From Lentimicrobiaceae bacterium (GTDB lineage: Bacteria; Bacteroidota; Bacteroidia; Bacteroidales; F082), in assembly GCA_018661505.1 (NCBI GenBank), contig JABJIE010000070.1:25903-89902 (forward strand): a DNA stretch of 64,000 nucleotides, read 5' to 3'. A program made the position numbers and the translations under genes. The notes beneath the pieces were generated by a model. It searched no databases. It was not told the DNA's origin and saw only the letters and a list, made by a program, of their open reading frames with translations. Within the stretch, counting starts at the first letter, position 1. Each line of letters opens with the position of its first letter. Shown here piece by piece: positions 19,154 to 30,000 of the stretch.

Positions 19154-20413
19154 TTGAGGAGAGTAATGAAATTTGGTGGAGCATTGATGAGCGATGCTGA
19201 AGGTATTATAAAGGTAGGACAACTTGTAAAAGAGTATAGTTCTGATCCTCTTGTAATAGTTGTATCCGCCATTGGTAAAATAACAAATAGTTTAGAAAAA
19301 TTGCATACCAACTCTGGGAACAGAGATAAATCAGAAAAATTATTCTTAGATATTAAAGATTACCATTTAAACCTTTTGGATAATCTTTTTCCGGAAGGTA
19401 ATGATGAATTGATTAGAGCCATAGATGTTCGTTTCAACTCTTTATTGGAAAGCACCAATGAAACATATGAAAACAGATATGAGGCTTATGATAGCATCGT
19501 GTCAATCGGTGAAGAACTATCCAGTTGTATTATTTATCATTATTTGCTGAGCATGGGAATAAGTGCAAGATTAATTAATGCTAAAAGTTTGATTACAACA
19601 AATAGCAACTACACTGATGCGGATGTTGATTGGAATTATACACAAAAAACCATAGAAACAAGAATTAATCCCATGTTAGAGACTCTGGACGTGGTTGTAA
19701 CGCAAGGCTTTATTGGATCAGATATATCTGGAAAGCCCACTACCTTGGGTCGTGAGGGATCCGATTTTACGGCAGCTATATTTGGGAATATTCTTAATGC
19801 AGATGAGGTTACCATATGGAAAAACGTACCTGGATTAATGAATTCTGACCCTGCAAGATTTGATGATTCAGAAAAGATTGAAAACATTTCTTACCATGAA
19901 GCCATAGAACTAGCCTATTATGGTGCCTCTGTAATACATCCAAAAACAATACAACCACTTAAACAGAAAAATATACCTCTGCTTGTGAGACCTTATTATG
20001 ATTCAAGTCTTAAACCTACTATAATAAACAATAATACTTCCAATGATTCGAATACTGCTAGTATTATAGTAAAGGATGACCAAGTATTGATGTCCATAGG
20101 CACACAAAATCTTTCTTTCATTGCTGAGGATAACTTAAAACAGATCTTCTCAGCATTTAGTAGAAATAGAATTCACATTAATATGATGCAAAATTCCGCT
20201 GTTAGCTTTTCTGTATCATTCAATAAAGACAATGATAAACTCAAAGCTTTAATTGATGACTTATCTATGTTTAACCTAAAATATAATACGGGGTTACAGC
20301 TACTAACAATCAGGCATTATACCGATGAACTCATAAATAAGTATGTAACCAACAAAAAAGTTTATCTGCTTCAAAAGAGTAGAGTTACGGTGCAGATTTT
20401 ACTGTCAAAATAA
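19154..20413 (+). CDS. lysC: Aspartate kinase (monofunctional)
   Basis: It phosphorylates aspartate as the first step towards lysine/diaminopimelate, threonine and methionine. The 419-residue protein has the substrate and ATP signatures MKFGGALMSDAEGI at the N-terminus, TTLGREGSDFTAA, WKNVPGLMNSDPA and ELAYYGASVIHPKTIQPL. The C-terminal third (about 300-419) is a divergent pair of ACT-like regulatory domains, so feedback control is likely. The start is uncertain. A TTG at 19154 gives MRRVMKFGG, with the usual few residues before FGG. An ATG at 19166 is preceded by AGGAG 4 nt away but would shorten the first strand. No homoserine dehydrogenase domain is fused. The product also feeds meso-DAP for the peptidoglycan made by the dcw cluster. 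Confidence 0.92.
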   Translation: MRRVMKFGGALMSDAEGIIKVGQLVKEYSSDPLVIVVSAIGKITNSLEKLHTNSGNRDKSEKLFLDIKDYHLNLLDNLFPEGNDELIRAIDVRFNSLLESTNETYENRYEAYDSIVSIGEELSSCIIYHYLLSMGISARLINAKSLITTNSNYTDADVDWNYTQKTIETRINPMLETLDVVVTQGFIGSDISGKPTTLGREGSDFTAAIFGNILNADEVTIWKNVPGLMNSDPARFDDSEKIENISYHEAIELAYYGASVIHPKTIQPLKQKNIPLLVRPYYDSSLKPTIINNNTSNDSNTASIIVKDDQVLMSIGTQNLSFIAEDNLKQIFSAFSRNRIHINMMQNSAVSFSVSFNKDNDKLKALIDDLSMFNLKYNTGLQLLTIRHYTDELINKYVTNKKVYLLQKSRVTVQILLSK

Positions 20414-20831
20414 AAGATTGTGTAAATTTTCCACTTACTTTAAGATTATTATTCCAAATGTTTAATTGGGATTGTAGAAGCTTTCAAATCCCAAGGGGTT
20501 AAGTTTTTAAATTGTTGAGAGTAACATGTAAATCGTTTGCGTAATTTAATTTAACGCATAATCAGGGAGGTTAATATTTCATATACAGTCTCAAAAATTA
20601 CAGCACAGTTTAAAATTGTTTATTACCTGCATATGATTATAAAAAGCTGAAATATAGGCGAGTAATTAACACGCAGCATTATAAATGAACCATACATTAT
20701 TAAGTATATTTTTACTGGATTTACTATTAATGAATAATTTTTTATGGATATTTACTGGTTACTGGATTTTTAAAATATTTTTCATATTTAAACTTAATGA
20801 TTTTATTTACTGATAATTGGAGTGCAATATT
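20414..20831 (+). other. Long intergenic region with one inverted repeat
   Basis: About 450 bp separate aspartate kinase from phosphofructokinase. I found no credible short gene and no recognised RNA in it. The only clear structure is TTGGGATT (20466-20473) paired with AATCCCAA (20487-20494) around a 13-nt loop, 53 bp after the lysC stop. It may be a weak terminator, but no uninterrupted T run follows directly. The rest is AT-rich, with repeated ATTTACTGG-like words near 20715-20765. Confidence 0.5.
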
Positions 20832-20839
20832 TATCTTTG
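20832..20839 (+). promoter_or_regulatory. Predicted -7 element (TATCTTTG) of the phosphofructokinase gene
   Basis: TATCTTTG ends 31 bp before the ATG at 20871. The nearest TTG (20817-20819) is only 12 bp upstream, so the -33 element is not convincing. Confidence 0.42.
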
Positions 20840-20870
20840 CAACGGATTTTAAAATTTGAAAATAAGTTAG

Positions 20871-22088
20871 ATGAAAGAATCAATTGCAATATTATGTGGT
20901 GGTGGCCCTGCACCTGGAATAAACTCTGTCATAAGCTCAGTTTCACTGGTGTTTTTGAGATCAGGATATAAAGTTATAGGAATTCATGAAGGCTATAAGG
21001 GTTTGTTTTCAGATGATCGAAATACCATTGATATAGATTTTAATTTTGCTGATGATATTCATAAACAAGGAGGTTCTGCGCTTCAGATGAGCAGACATAA
21101 ACCTAAAGACCATGAATTTTCAACCAAATTCTTCACGGATAATAACGTTAAACTTTTGGTGACAATTGGTGGAGACGATACTGCTTCAACAGCAAATCGT
21201 ATATCCAAATATTTAAGATCCAATAACGTAAGTATTCAGAATATTCATGTACCTAAGACCATAGACAACGATTTGCCATTACCTCCAGGAATTCCAACTT
21301 TTGGTTATCATAGTGCAAAACAGGAGGGCGTGAGAATATCACAAACCATCTATGAAGATGCTAGAACAAGTGGTAATTGGTTTGTTTTATCAGCAATGGG
21401 ACGTGAGGCTGGTCATCTTGCATTTGGAATTGGTGCAGCTTGTCATTTTCCTATGATAATTATACCAGAGATGTTCAATAAGGTAGAGGTTACTTTTGAT
21501 AAAATAATAAAACTTGTTATTTCAGCAATTGTTAAAAGAAAAATAGAAGGTGTTGACTACGGAGTAGCTATAATTAGTGAAGGAGTCTTCCATTTTATGA
21601 GTGATGAAGAAATTAAAAATTCTGGAATTAACTTCTCCTATGATGATCATGGTCATCCCGAATTAGGTAATGTTAGCAAGGCTCATATATTTAATGTTTT
21701 ACTTCAGAACAAGCTAAAGGAGATGGGTATAAATGTTAAAAGTAGACCAGTTGAATTAGGTTATGAACTTCGTTGTGTTCAGCCAACAGCATATGACCTT
21801 ATGTACTGTGGAATGCTTGGTTTTGGCGTTAAGAAATTATTCGATGAAGGCAGAACTGGATGTATGGTAACTGCCAACCCAGTTGGAGATATAAATCCAT
21901 TATATCTCGATGATGTTGCTGACGAATCTGGCAAGGTACAGCCGCGGTTAGTTGATATTGATGGTGATAAGGCAAAAATGGTATATAACCAAGGACTTCA
22001 GTTTGTTGAACCAGGCGATTACGAGTCAGCAAAAAAGTTTGTTGCCAACCCTCAAGAATTAGACTTTAGGGCTATACTAGGATGGTAA
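20871..22088 (+). CDS. pfp: 6-phosphofructokinase, pyrophosphate-dependent type by residue signature
   Basis: This 405-residue enzyme carries the phosphofructokinase motifs: GGGPAPGIN near the N-terminus, TIGGDDTAST (about 98-107) and PKTIDNDLPLPPG (about 128-140). In the family, Asp in place of Gly in GGDDT (Asp103) and Lys in PKTIDND (Lys129) mark pyrophosphate as the phosphoryl donor, whereas ATP enzymes have Gly at both. I therefore infer a reversible, PPi-using enzyme that converts fructose 6-phosphate and fructose 1,6-bisphosphate. There is no N-terminal extension. The gene ends 1 bp from the convergent DUF2141 gene, with no room for separate terminators. Confidence 0.9.
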   Translation: MKESIAILCGGGPAPGINSVISSVSLVFLRSGYKVIGIHEGYKGLFSDDRNTIDIDFNFADDIHKQGGSALQMSRHKPKDHEFSTKFFTDNNVKLLVTIGGDDTASTANRISKYLRSNNVSIQNIHVPKTIDNDLPLPPGIPTFGYHSAKQEGVRISQTIYEDARTSGNWFVLSAMGREAGHLAFGIGAACHFPMIIIPEMFNKVEVTFDKIIKLVISAIVKRKIEGVDYGVAIISEGVFHFMSDEEIKNSGINFSYDDHGHPELGNVSKAHIFNVLLQNKLKEMGINVKSRPVELGYELRCVQPTAYDLMYCGMLGFGVKKLFDEGRTGCMVTANPVGDINPLYLDDVADESGKVQPRLVDIDGDKAKMVYNQGLQFVEPGDYESAKKFVANPQELDFRAILGW

Positions 22089-22089
22089 G

Positions 22090-22551
22090 CTAGAATTTTT
22101 TTTCAAGTTTCTCAATTTCTTTATTTCCAGACATTAGTGGCATTACAATAACGGTGTCACTTTTTAGCATGAATTCTGACTTTATAAATGTAGGTGGTGA
22201 TTTGGGCTTGTGATTGTAATCGGAAACACAAACGGGTTCTATGGGAATACCAAAAATACCAGTGTCTAACTTTTTGTTACCGTTCAGATCTTGAAAACCA
22301 GCAGCAGCATACATACCTGCATCCTTAATGGTAAAAGTTAGTTTTACGGTTTCTGTTTTTGGAATAATAATAGCTGAATCAATGGTATGTGATTTATTTT
22401 TAAAGTCTTTCTTATTATCATAGATGCCAACATATAATTTTGTATCAAAGGACTTTATATTTTTAACTTCAAGCGTAAGTATGATATTGTCTTGAGCAAA
22501 AACAAAAGTCGAAGTAATTGACATTAAAATTATTAGGATAGTATCTCTCAT
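22090..22551 (-). CDS. DUF2141 domain protein, secreted
   Basis: The 153-residue protein has a cleavable-looking signal peptide (about 1-19, ending FVFAQ) and then a beta-rich domain. GMYAAAGFQDLNGNKKLD and FGIPIEPVCVSDY are the DUF2141 hallmarks. It is probably periplasmic or surface-exposed; its biochemical role is unknown. It is the last gene of a closely packed minus-strand run, 11 bp after the PaaK-like ligase gene. DUF2141 proteins occur near pigment and carotenoid-like clusters in Bacteroidota as far as I recall, but the link is weak. Confidence 0.85.
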   Translation of the reverse strand: MRDTILIILMSITSTFVFAQDNIILTLEVKNIKSFDTKLYVGIYDNKKDFKNKSHTIDSAIIIPKTETVKLTFTIKDAGMYAAAGFQDLNGNKKLDTGIFGIPIEPVCVSDYNHKPKSPPTFIKSEFMLKSDTVIVMPLMSGNKEIEKLEKKF

Positions 22552-22562
22552 AAAAAATATAT

Positions 22563-23852
22563 TTAACGTTTATCTATAAAAACCTGTGGCTTACGAGAAT
22601 CATTTATGAAATGTAATTTTGCTATTTCTTGTGGGCTATAAAACTCTATTTCTGGAGCTACTCTCAACTTAGCCCTAAAATTATCTTTTATATTTTTCTC
22701 ATAATCTGGTTTATGATATAAGGAACCTATTTTAATTAAAAGTTCATCAATGCCTAATTCATTTGATGAAACTTCAACGATGTAATTATCTATGTAATCA
22801 ATTTCGTTTAGTATATCATATATGGCAGGAGGATAAATGGTTGTGCCTTTTAGTTTTATCATTTGCTGCTTTCGTCCAATTACAGGCCCTAATCTCATTG
22901 TGTTTCTTCCGCACCTACATGGTTCTGTGTGATGATAGCACATATCCCCAGTTTTGAACCTTAATAAAGGCATCCCTTCCACACCAATTGTAGTTATTGT
23001 GACCTCTCCTGCTTCACCTTCGGAAACAGGGTTATTATTTTCGTCTAAAAACTCAACTATTATCATCTCAGGATGATGGTGCCCTCCTTTACCTTCTGAA
23101 CATTCTGTAAATGCAGTTCCCATTTCTGTGGAAGCGTATGTAGAATAAAGTTTTAAATCCCATTCTTCAGCTATTTTTTTACCCAATTGATTTAAGGTAA
23201 AATCAGGATTTCTTATGGGCTCTCCAATGCAAATTGCTTTTTTTACACTTGTTTCATTAAGACTAATATTGTTATTTATTGCATATGTAATTAATTTGGG
23301 AATAAAGGATGGTACAGTTACAAATCCAGTTGGATTGAACCTTTTAATGGATTCAAATTGCATTTTCTGAAGGCCTGGACCAGTTCTAATTATACCCGCA
23401 CCCAGTTTTCGTAATCCCATAAAATAAGCCATGCCAGCCATAAATCTTTTGTCTAGTGTAACCAATAGCTGATATATGTCTTCTTTGGTAGTGTCAGCGC
23501 ATAAAAATGAAATATATTCATTGTAAGCTAATCTCTCCAAATCACCGTTGGTCATTGCAAATGTTACTGGTTCGCCAAGAGTGCCTGAAGTAGTTATATA
23601 ATCAATAACCTTATCTTTTTCTACACATAAGAAGTCATTATTATGTTTCTGTAAATCGTTTTTTGTAGTTACAGGTATTCTAGTGAGGTCATCTAGAGTC
23701 TTGATCGTGTTTATGTTAATACTATTATCATTAAATAATCTTCTATAAAAGTTTGAATTACTATTTAAATAGCCTAGAATAATTGGAAGTTGACTTTCTT
23801 GAAATTTTATAATTTCTTCCTTACTTTCTGTCTCAATTTTTGGAATACTCAT
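22563..23852 (-). CDS. PaaK-like adenylate-forming ligase
   Basis: This 429-residue protein belongs with phenylacetate-CoA ligases and related acyl-adenylate enzymes. It has the ATP-binding loop TSGTLGEP, the YSTYASTEMGTAFTEC region and the adenylate motif LLRFKTGDMCYHHTEPCRCG (the C-x-C-G cluster is typical of PaaK). The C-terminal GRKQQMIKLKGTTIYPPAI carries the hinge region. It probably activates a carboxylic acid as an adenylate and transfers it to CoA or a carrier. The substrate is not known; an aromatic acid or fatty acid would fit the cluster. It lies 6 bp after the C45 hydrolase gene. Confidence 0.86.
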   Translation of the reverse strand: MSIPKIETESKEEIIKFQESQLPIILGYLNSNSNFYRRLFNDNSININTIKTLDDLTRIPVTTKNDLQKHNNDFLCVEKDKVIDYITTSGTLGEPVTFAMTNGDLERLAYNEYISFLCADTTKEDIYQLLVTLDKRFMAGMAYFMGLRKLGAGIIRTGPGLQKMQFESIKRFNPTGFVTVPSFIPKLITYAINNNISLNETSVKKAICIGEPIRNPDFTLNQLGKKIAEEWDLKLYSTYASTEMGTAFTECSEGKGGHHHPEMIIVEFLDENNNPVSEGEAGEVTITTIGVEGMPLLRFKTGDMCYHHTEPCRCGRNTMRLGPVIGRKQQMIKLKGTTIYPPAIYDILNEIDYIDNYIVEVSSNELGIDELLIKIGSLYHKPDYEKNIKDNFRAKLRVAPEIEFYSPQEIAKLHFINDSRKPQVFIDKR

Positions 23853-23858
23853 ATTTAA

Positions 23859-25559
23859 TTACCTTACTTTAGATTCTAGTTCTGTAATTTTATTCTTAAC
23901 ATTATCAGCAGCTGTGGTGTTTTCAAACTCTTTTGAAAGAGAAAGTTTATAATAATCCAAAGCCCTATCATAATCCTTGATATCATAAAAATAATTAGCT
24001 GCTAGAACGTATCCTTGATAGTAATCTGGATTTACCGATATAAATTCGTTGATGAACTTATCCTTATTTTTAATATCAGTTCCATTATTTAAATTATCAA
24101 TTAATACTTTTTTAAGCTTTCTAAATTTATTTATGCTTGCCAATTCATTATTTATGGTTAATGTATCAGCATTTATTGTTCTAACAGAGTCATAAATTAT
24201 TTCCCCTTTATCACTCAACTCTATTTTTGAAAATACAGTGTCAAGATTATAGTTGAGAAAAGCTCCAAATTGATAATTTGTAGTAGATACCCAAAAATCA
24301 TGTTTTAGAGGTTGAAATATTATACTATGATGTGAAATAAATTGAGCCATTGCTTTTTCATTTCCAATACCTATACTTTTATTACCCATTCCATTGTAGT
24401 CTCTTAACATTGAGGCAGCATCCTCATAAGTAGTTGTATCGTTATTATCCAATAATTCTAATGCTCTATTTTGTCTATATGCTGTTGCAGACTGCTCAAT
24501 ATATTCTAGATTATTGGGTTCATTTTTAAATTTATCACTCTGAAAGTGATTTGAACAGATTAGTAAATCTTCTTTTGGATAATAGACATCAAGCCCTCCT
24601 GGCGATTTCTCAATTATGACAGCATTATTATCTTCAGCTGACCCAACTAATATAGATTCTGAAACAAATATCTCTCTTTTTTTTGCAATTGCAATTGCCT
24701 CATTAATATTGCCTGCATATTGAAGAATCTCACGAGCAAGCAGCGATATTGGCATTTTTGCTTTAGTCGGCATATCAGATTTGGCTGCATTTATTGTAAC
24801 AGTTAAGCCCTTTTTATTTATTCCAGAAACAACACCAATCATACTTGCCCAAGTTACATAAGCAAATTCATGACCAGTATCAGGTTTAACAAAAGCAACA
24901 ATTTTATTTTCAGCGAATTCATCATTAATATAAAAATCAAAATTGCGACCAATTATGAAGGAGCTATCATTAAATCCAAGATTTGCACCAAATGAAGTAC
25001 AGCCAACTAGTGCAAGGTTCTGCAATGCATGGCCAATGTCGTGAGCCCCATGATAATTTAGCATTCTTTCATACTTTGTTCCAATGTATTCGTAATTATC
25101 TGCTGCGCTAAAAGAAACACCATATATTTCTTCAATGTATTCCGGAGGCACATATTTATGCATATCTCGGTTAAACCACGCAATAAAGTATTTTAGAAAT
25201 CTTAAATACCCTTTGGAAGGAACCAAAGTATTTATTTGATCCACAAATGAATCTTCTTGTTGTTTTATAAGTTCCTTTGTTAGTTTACCATTTATAACTC
25301 CAATCTCGAAAGGATTTCCTTCCAAATACATTTCCCACAGCCCAAAAGCATTTTTTCTGAGCCATGAATTGCCAACAATGAAGTAATTGCTATCATATAT
25401 TTCACGCTCTAAATCAAGCACTTCCATATTATCTATTTTGGGAGGGCTTATACTTGTCACTAGATTAAATACTATTGAGCTTGTTACAATTACGATAACA
25501 AGTACAATTGTAATATTTCTAAGTTTTATCAAATACTTATGTTTCTTGTTAGTTATCAT
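23859..25559 (-). CDS. C45-family Ntn hydrolase/acyltransferase with TPR tail
   Basis: The 566-residue protein has one membrane segment near its N-terminus (about 17-36), anchoring it in the inner membrane or serving as a signal. Then comes a domain of the penicillin acyltransferase/C45 peptidase type. GCTSFGANLGF (Cys at about 187) is the expected self-cleavage site and nucleophile; NFDFYINDEF and SILVGSAEDNNAVIIEKSP also fit. The last 100 residues form TPR-like helices. Such enzymes form or break amide bonds. I chose the ATG at 25559, overlapping the upstream stop by 11 bp (ATGATAACTAA), over the GTG at 25607. C45 proteins recur in Bacteroidota aryl polyene-type clusters. Confidence 0.82.
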   Translation of the reverse strand: MITNKKHKYLIKLRNITIVLVIVIVTSSIVFNLVTSISPPKIDNMEVLDLEREIYDSNYFIVGNSWLRKNAFGLWEMYLEGNPFEIGVINGKLTKELIKQQEDSFVDQINTLVPSKGYLRFLKYFIAWFNRDMHKYVPPEYIEEIYGVSFSAADNYEYIGTKYERMLNYHGAHDIGHALQNLALVGCTSFGANLGFNDSSFIIGRNFDFYINDEFAENKIVAFVKPDTGHEFAYVTWASMIGVVSGINKKGLTVTINAAKSDMPTKAKMPISLLAREILQYAGNINEAIAIAKKREIFVSESILVGSAEDNNAVIIEKSPGGLDVYYPKEDLLICSNHFQSDKFKNEPNNLEYIEQSATAYRQNRALELLDNNDTTTYEDAASMLRDYNGMGNKSIGIGNEKAMAQFISHHSIIFQPLKHDFWVSTTNYQFGAFLNYNLDTVFSKIELSDKGEIIYDSVRTINADTLTINNELASINKFRKLKKVLIDNLNNGTDIKNKDKFINEFISVNPDYYQGYVLAANYFYDIKDYDRALDYYKLSLSKEFENTTAADNVKNKITELESKVR

Positions 25560-27051
25560 CCAAATTAATCTCCTTAAGAATATTATCCTTGCCAAAAAAC
25601 TCACCACATGTAATAATTGCGCTTAGGCTAACACCTAATATTCCATGTAGGTTTAGATTTTGTCCGGTAAAAAACAAATTACCAAGTTTTGTTCTTGGAT
25701 GAATATAAGAACCCAGTGGATTTTTGTGGTCTCTTAATGTTCCATACATTGATCCCTTTGGTGAACCAAGATAGTCTAGATAAGTTAATGGAGTTGAAAC
25801 GTAATAACTATCAATACTTTCCTTTAACTCAGGAAATTGCTTAGAAGCAAGTTCAATTAGTTTTTGTGCTTTCTCCTCCTTAAAATTTTTGTATCCAGCT
25901 CCTCTCTTTTTCGAATCGATATCTTTCCATTTTGCCACTTCTGCATATTCCATATGAGTAAGTAAGCCAATACATTTTGCATACTCACTTCCATTCTGCG
26001 GAACATTGCAATACATAAAATAATGTTCTGGCCATGTGTCCGAATTATAATTAGATGCGTACCAAACATCATCACCTTTGTAATAATTGTAGTTATAATT
26101 ACGATATTTAAAGCAATTATCCTTTAAAACCAAATTAATCGCAAATGCAGAAAGAGTATTTTCTGTTCTGTTCATTCTGTTCCTGAAAGATTTCTTGATT
26201 CCACCATCTGGTATAAGGCTCATTGTGGTAGAAGGATGAACGTTGGAAATGAAATTTTTTGCTGTGAATACATCTCCTTTAATTGTTTTCACAGACTTTA
26301 CTAAATCATCTGAAGTATCAATACTTACAACTGCACTATTCGTTATAACCTCACCACCCTTGTCCACTATCTGAGAGACTAATTTTTCGGAAATTTGTGA
26401 GGTGCGACCGATTACTCTGTAAGCACCAGATATATAATGGTTGTTGATTAGTGCATGAACATATAAGGGAGATTTACTCTTAACACCTCCATAAACAAAA
26501 TTTAGAGCAGATAATACTTGCTGTAACTTTTTATTGCTTGTTAATGACCGAATAAATTCCCAGGTGTTTATTGTATGGTATTCATTAATATTTATTTCAT
26601 TGTTGTCATTTGCATTTAGCAAATTAAGCTCTTGTAATTCAACAACTTTTTGAATTTCTTTAATATAACCGTCAATTGCAGGTTCTTCATCAGGAAAATA
26701 TTCAACCATTTTTTCTCTAAAGCTATTCCAACCAATTGGAAACTTATATTCATTACCTCCAATATTAAATACATCGAAACCTGTATCATCTAGCCTTTGG
26801 TAATTTATATCATCAAATAGACCGAAATATTTAAAAATTTTATGGAGAGGTTGTCCTTCATCTAAGTCCCCAAGATAATGTAATCCTGTGCCAAAATAAA
26901 ATCCTTTACGATTGTATGATTGCAAAGAACCTCCATATTGATGATTCTTTTCCAGGATCAAAATCTTCATTCCATGTTTTGCCATTAGGGCGCCGCAAAG
27001 CAGTCCACCTAATCCACTACCTATTATTATGAAGTCGTATTGATAACTCAA
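25549..27051 (-). CDS. Phytoene desaturase-like NAD(P)/FAD oxidoreductase
   Basis: This 500-residue flavoprotein has the N-terminal FAD-binding motif FIIIGSGLGGLLCGALMAKH and the following LEKNHQYGGSLQSY, as in carotenoid desaturases/isomerases and related amine oxidase-fold enzymes. The C-terminal FAD contact GNLFFTGQNLNLHGILGVS is also typical. It probably oxidises, reduces or isomerises a polyene or lipid intermediate. It overlaps the trifunctional protein gene by 4 bp (ATGA), so the two are likely translationally coupled. Cysteines and charged loops give no further clue to the substrate. Confidence 0.85.
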   Translation of the reverse strand: MSYQYDFIIIGSGLGGLLCGALMAKHGMKILILEKNHQYGGSLQSYNRKGFYFGTGLHYLGDLDEGQPLHKIFKYFGLFDDINYQRLDDTGFDVFNIGGNEYKFPIGWNSFREKMVEYFPDEEPAIDGYIKEIQKVVELQELNLLNANDNNEININEYHTINTWEFIRSLTSNKKLQQVLSALNFVYGGVKSKSPLYVHALINNHYISGAYRVIGRTSQISEKLVSQIVDKGGEVITNSAVVSIDTSDDLVKSVKTIKGDVFTAKNFISNVHPSTTMSLIPDGGIKKSFRNRMNRTENTLSAFAINLVLKDNCFKYRNYNYNYYKGDDVWYASNYNSDTWPEHYFMYCNVPQNGSEYAKCIGLLTHMEYAEVAKWKDIDSKKRGAGYKNFKEEKAQKLIELASKQFPELKESIDSYYVSTPLTYLDYLGSPKGSMYGTLRDHKNPLGSYIHPRTKLGNLFFTGQNLNLHGILGVSLSAIITCGEFFGKDNILKEINLDDN

Positions 27052-30000
27052 TTTCTTTGGGATTTAATTATATAAATAACATTTGATGTTCTTTTAGTAT
27101 TATCAATAACTTCCATCTCCATGTTCCGTTGGGCTACTATTTTTTCAATTTTTGCCTTAGAAGTAAATTCTAGCTTATTATTTGATTTGTTAAACCCTAA
27201 TCCCGTGGAGAAAAATTCAGTTATAATAGTTCCAATATGCCTACTTGTCATATTTTTATCAGCATCCCTTATAATAATCATACCATTTTCATTTAAACTG
27301 TTTATGCATGAATCTATTATCTGCTCCTGTTTATCAGCGGGAAGATAATGGAGTACATCATTGAGTACGAATACATCAGATTTATGTATTACTAAATTAG
27401 TTATATCTGCTGAAATAAAAGTAACATTATCTGATTTTACTGCACAGTTACTTGCAGTAGCAATTTTATCAGAATCATAGTCTACCCCAGTAATAATTCT
27501 TTCATTGGACATCAACCCAAGTAAAATACTTAAATAACCATAGCCACATCCTAGATCGCTCACTACTGACGTGTTGGGAATTAAATCATTAAACAGGTTA
27601 TAATCATCTTCAAAATTAATTTTTATTCTTGTGTACCACTCTAATACTGGCCCTTTGTAAATAAAATTCTTTTTTATGAAATTACTGTAATAATTTGGTG
27701 TTTCAAGAGATCTTGCAACTTCATTGTATTCATTTTCAAAGTACTTTTTAATATTTTTTGCCTGATCTTTTGGGTTTTCTCCAAAGGCAGAGTCATTAAC
27801 CCTAATTCGTGGAAGAAATTTAGTTATCAATTTAGCCCTCTTGAGAAAAAATTCACTTTTCTTTAGGGCTTCCTTTTGGCCATAAATAATAATTGGTAAT
27901 ATGTCTAAATTTAATGCAGATGCAAGCTGAAAAGCTCCCTTGTGAAACCTTTTAAGTTTATTACCTTCTGATCTATGTCCTTCAGGAAAAATAACAACTG
28001 AGTACCCCTCATCTGTTTGTTTTTTAACCTGCTCCAACATATAGTTATAATCACCATCTACTTCGATGAAACCAGCATATCTTAGTGCACGGCCGTAAAT
28101 AGGACTTGAAAAATTTCTTGGATTTGTAAGTACGACAACACGCCAGTTTAGTAACATCATTAACATGACATCAATATGACTCTGGTGATTTGCAATAATA
28201 ATAGATGGCTTAATATAATCCTCACCGGTTGTGTTAATAATTGTCTTCTTAGACATGAAATTCATGTATATCATGACCCATGTTAGATATCTAAATAATT
28301 TATGAATGAGCACTTTTTTCTTTGATTTCTTTACTGGTATAAACTCAAAGAAAACAGTAATTAATGAAAGTATTATAGAACCTGAAACAAATACCAAAAG
28401 TGCCCAAATTGAAAATATTAAATCTATAAAAGTTACGGGCCTGTTTCGTTTACTGTTTTTATTATAAACTAACCATCTAAAAATTCCAGGCAATAAGGAA
28501 AAGGTTACTATTATTACGGATATAATTCCAATAATTGACATTATTGCTATGGATCGTAATGCGGGATGTTGTGCAAATATCAATACTCCAACACCAGCTA
28601 TTGTTGTAATTCCAGAAAGTATTATTGACACTTTATAATGACTTAATTCTGCCTCGCCATTTTTAAATTCCAATATTAACCCTCTCATTATAAATATGCT
28701 ATAGTCTATGCCAAGACCAAATATGAAGGTGAGAATAATTACATTGAATATATTAAAGTCTATTCCTATTATCCCCATAATACCAACTGTCCAAATCCAG
28801 CTTACAATTATTGGTATCATTGTTATAAGGGCAAGTTCAATTCTACCATAGGCAATTAGAAGAATTATAAATACTAATGATAGCGATATGATTACTAATT
28901 TGTTAAAGTTGTTATTAAGGATAGTTACAAATTCACTGGTTATAAGTCTTTTATCAATAATCCAAACATGATCCATTTCATCAAACTGATTGTAAACAGC
29001 ATGTATGTCTGAGTTAGAGCCATTAACCTTCAAAATATTTATTATTGCACAAAGGGTGTCTTTCTCAATTAAAAAATTGTCAATGAAGAGATCATTTATA
29101 ATTTTAGATTCTTCTAGAGATATTGTTTGATAATCTTTTTTAATTATTTCAAAAAAATCATCAAATGCATTTATGCTAAAACCTGACTCTGTGGCGCATG
29201 AATCTAGTATAATTTTTAGATTCTGAGATTTATTTGCCCAATAATTATTCCATTTATCAATTGCATTATTTTGTTCATTTTGTGATGGGAATATTTTATT
29301 AATAACGGAAGCCCCTTTTATTAAACCTTCCTCTTCAAGTTCATCGATAATTCTTCCTACTTCAGCATTTCTTTCAAGTGCTTTTTGAGAGTTTTTACCC
29401 GTTGTTACTATGTAAATGGTCTTTTTGCTTAGGCTTGTTATGGCATTAATCCTTTTTTCAGTTTCAGTTAAACGATCGCTCATGTAGTTGTTTTTCATCA
29501 TGTCTGCATCAAAACCTACATTAGTTGATATTATGAAAAGAACTATTGTAACGATTACTATTATAAATTTCAAGTATTTACCTTTGGAGTAATCATATTT
29601 TGCAATAATATCTATTATTGATAAGTTACTTTTAAGTTTAACTTTCTGCTTTCCCAATAGCTGCGGTAGAACAACCAACGAAAATATTGCTGCACTTATG
29701 ATACTAATAGCTGCAAAAAGTCCTAGATCGTTGAGGGCTGTAGAATTAATAAAATATAATGATAAGAAGGCGGAAGCAGTTGTCAAACTGCTTAAAATAA
29801 TGGCTCCTGATAAATTTTTTAGAATTGTTTTTTTTGCTACTCCTTCTCTAAAAAGAGAATATATATGCAAGGAATAATCTACGCAGATTCCCAAAAGTAC
29901 AGCTCCAATACCCAGTGATATGGCACTTACATCTCCCTTAATGAGATATAAAATTGCAAGTGATACAATTGCACCAAAGACAGCGGGCATAAAAATTATT

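Noticed and set aside
20466..20494. Riboswitch or structured RNA upstream of phosphofructokinase
   Set aside because: Only a single 8-bp stem is seen, more than 350 bp from the predicted promoter; no known riboswitch core was recognised.
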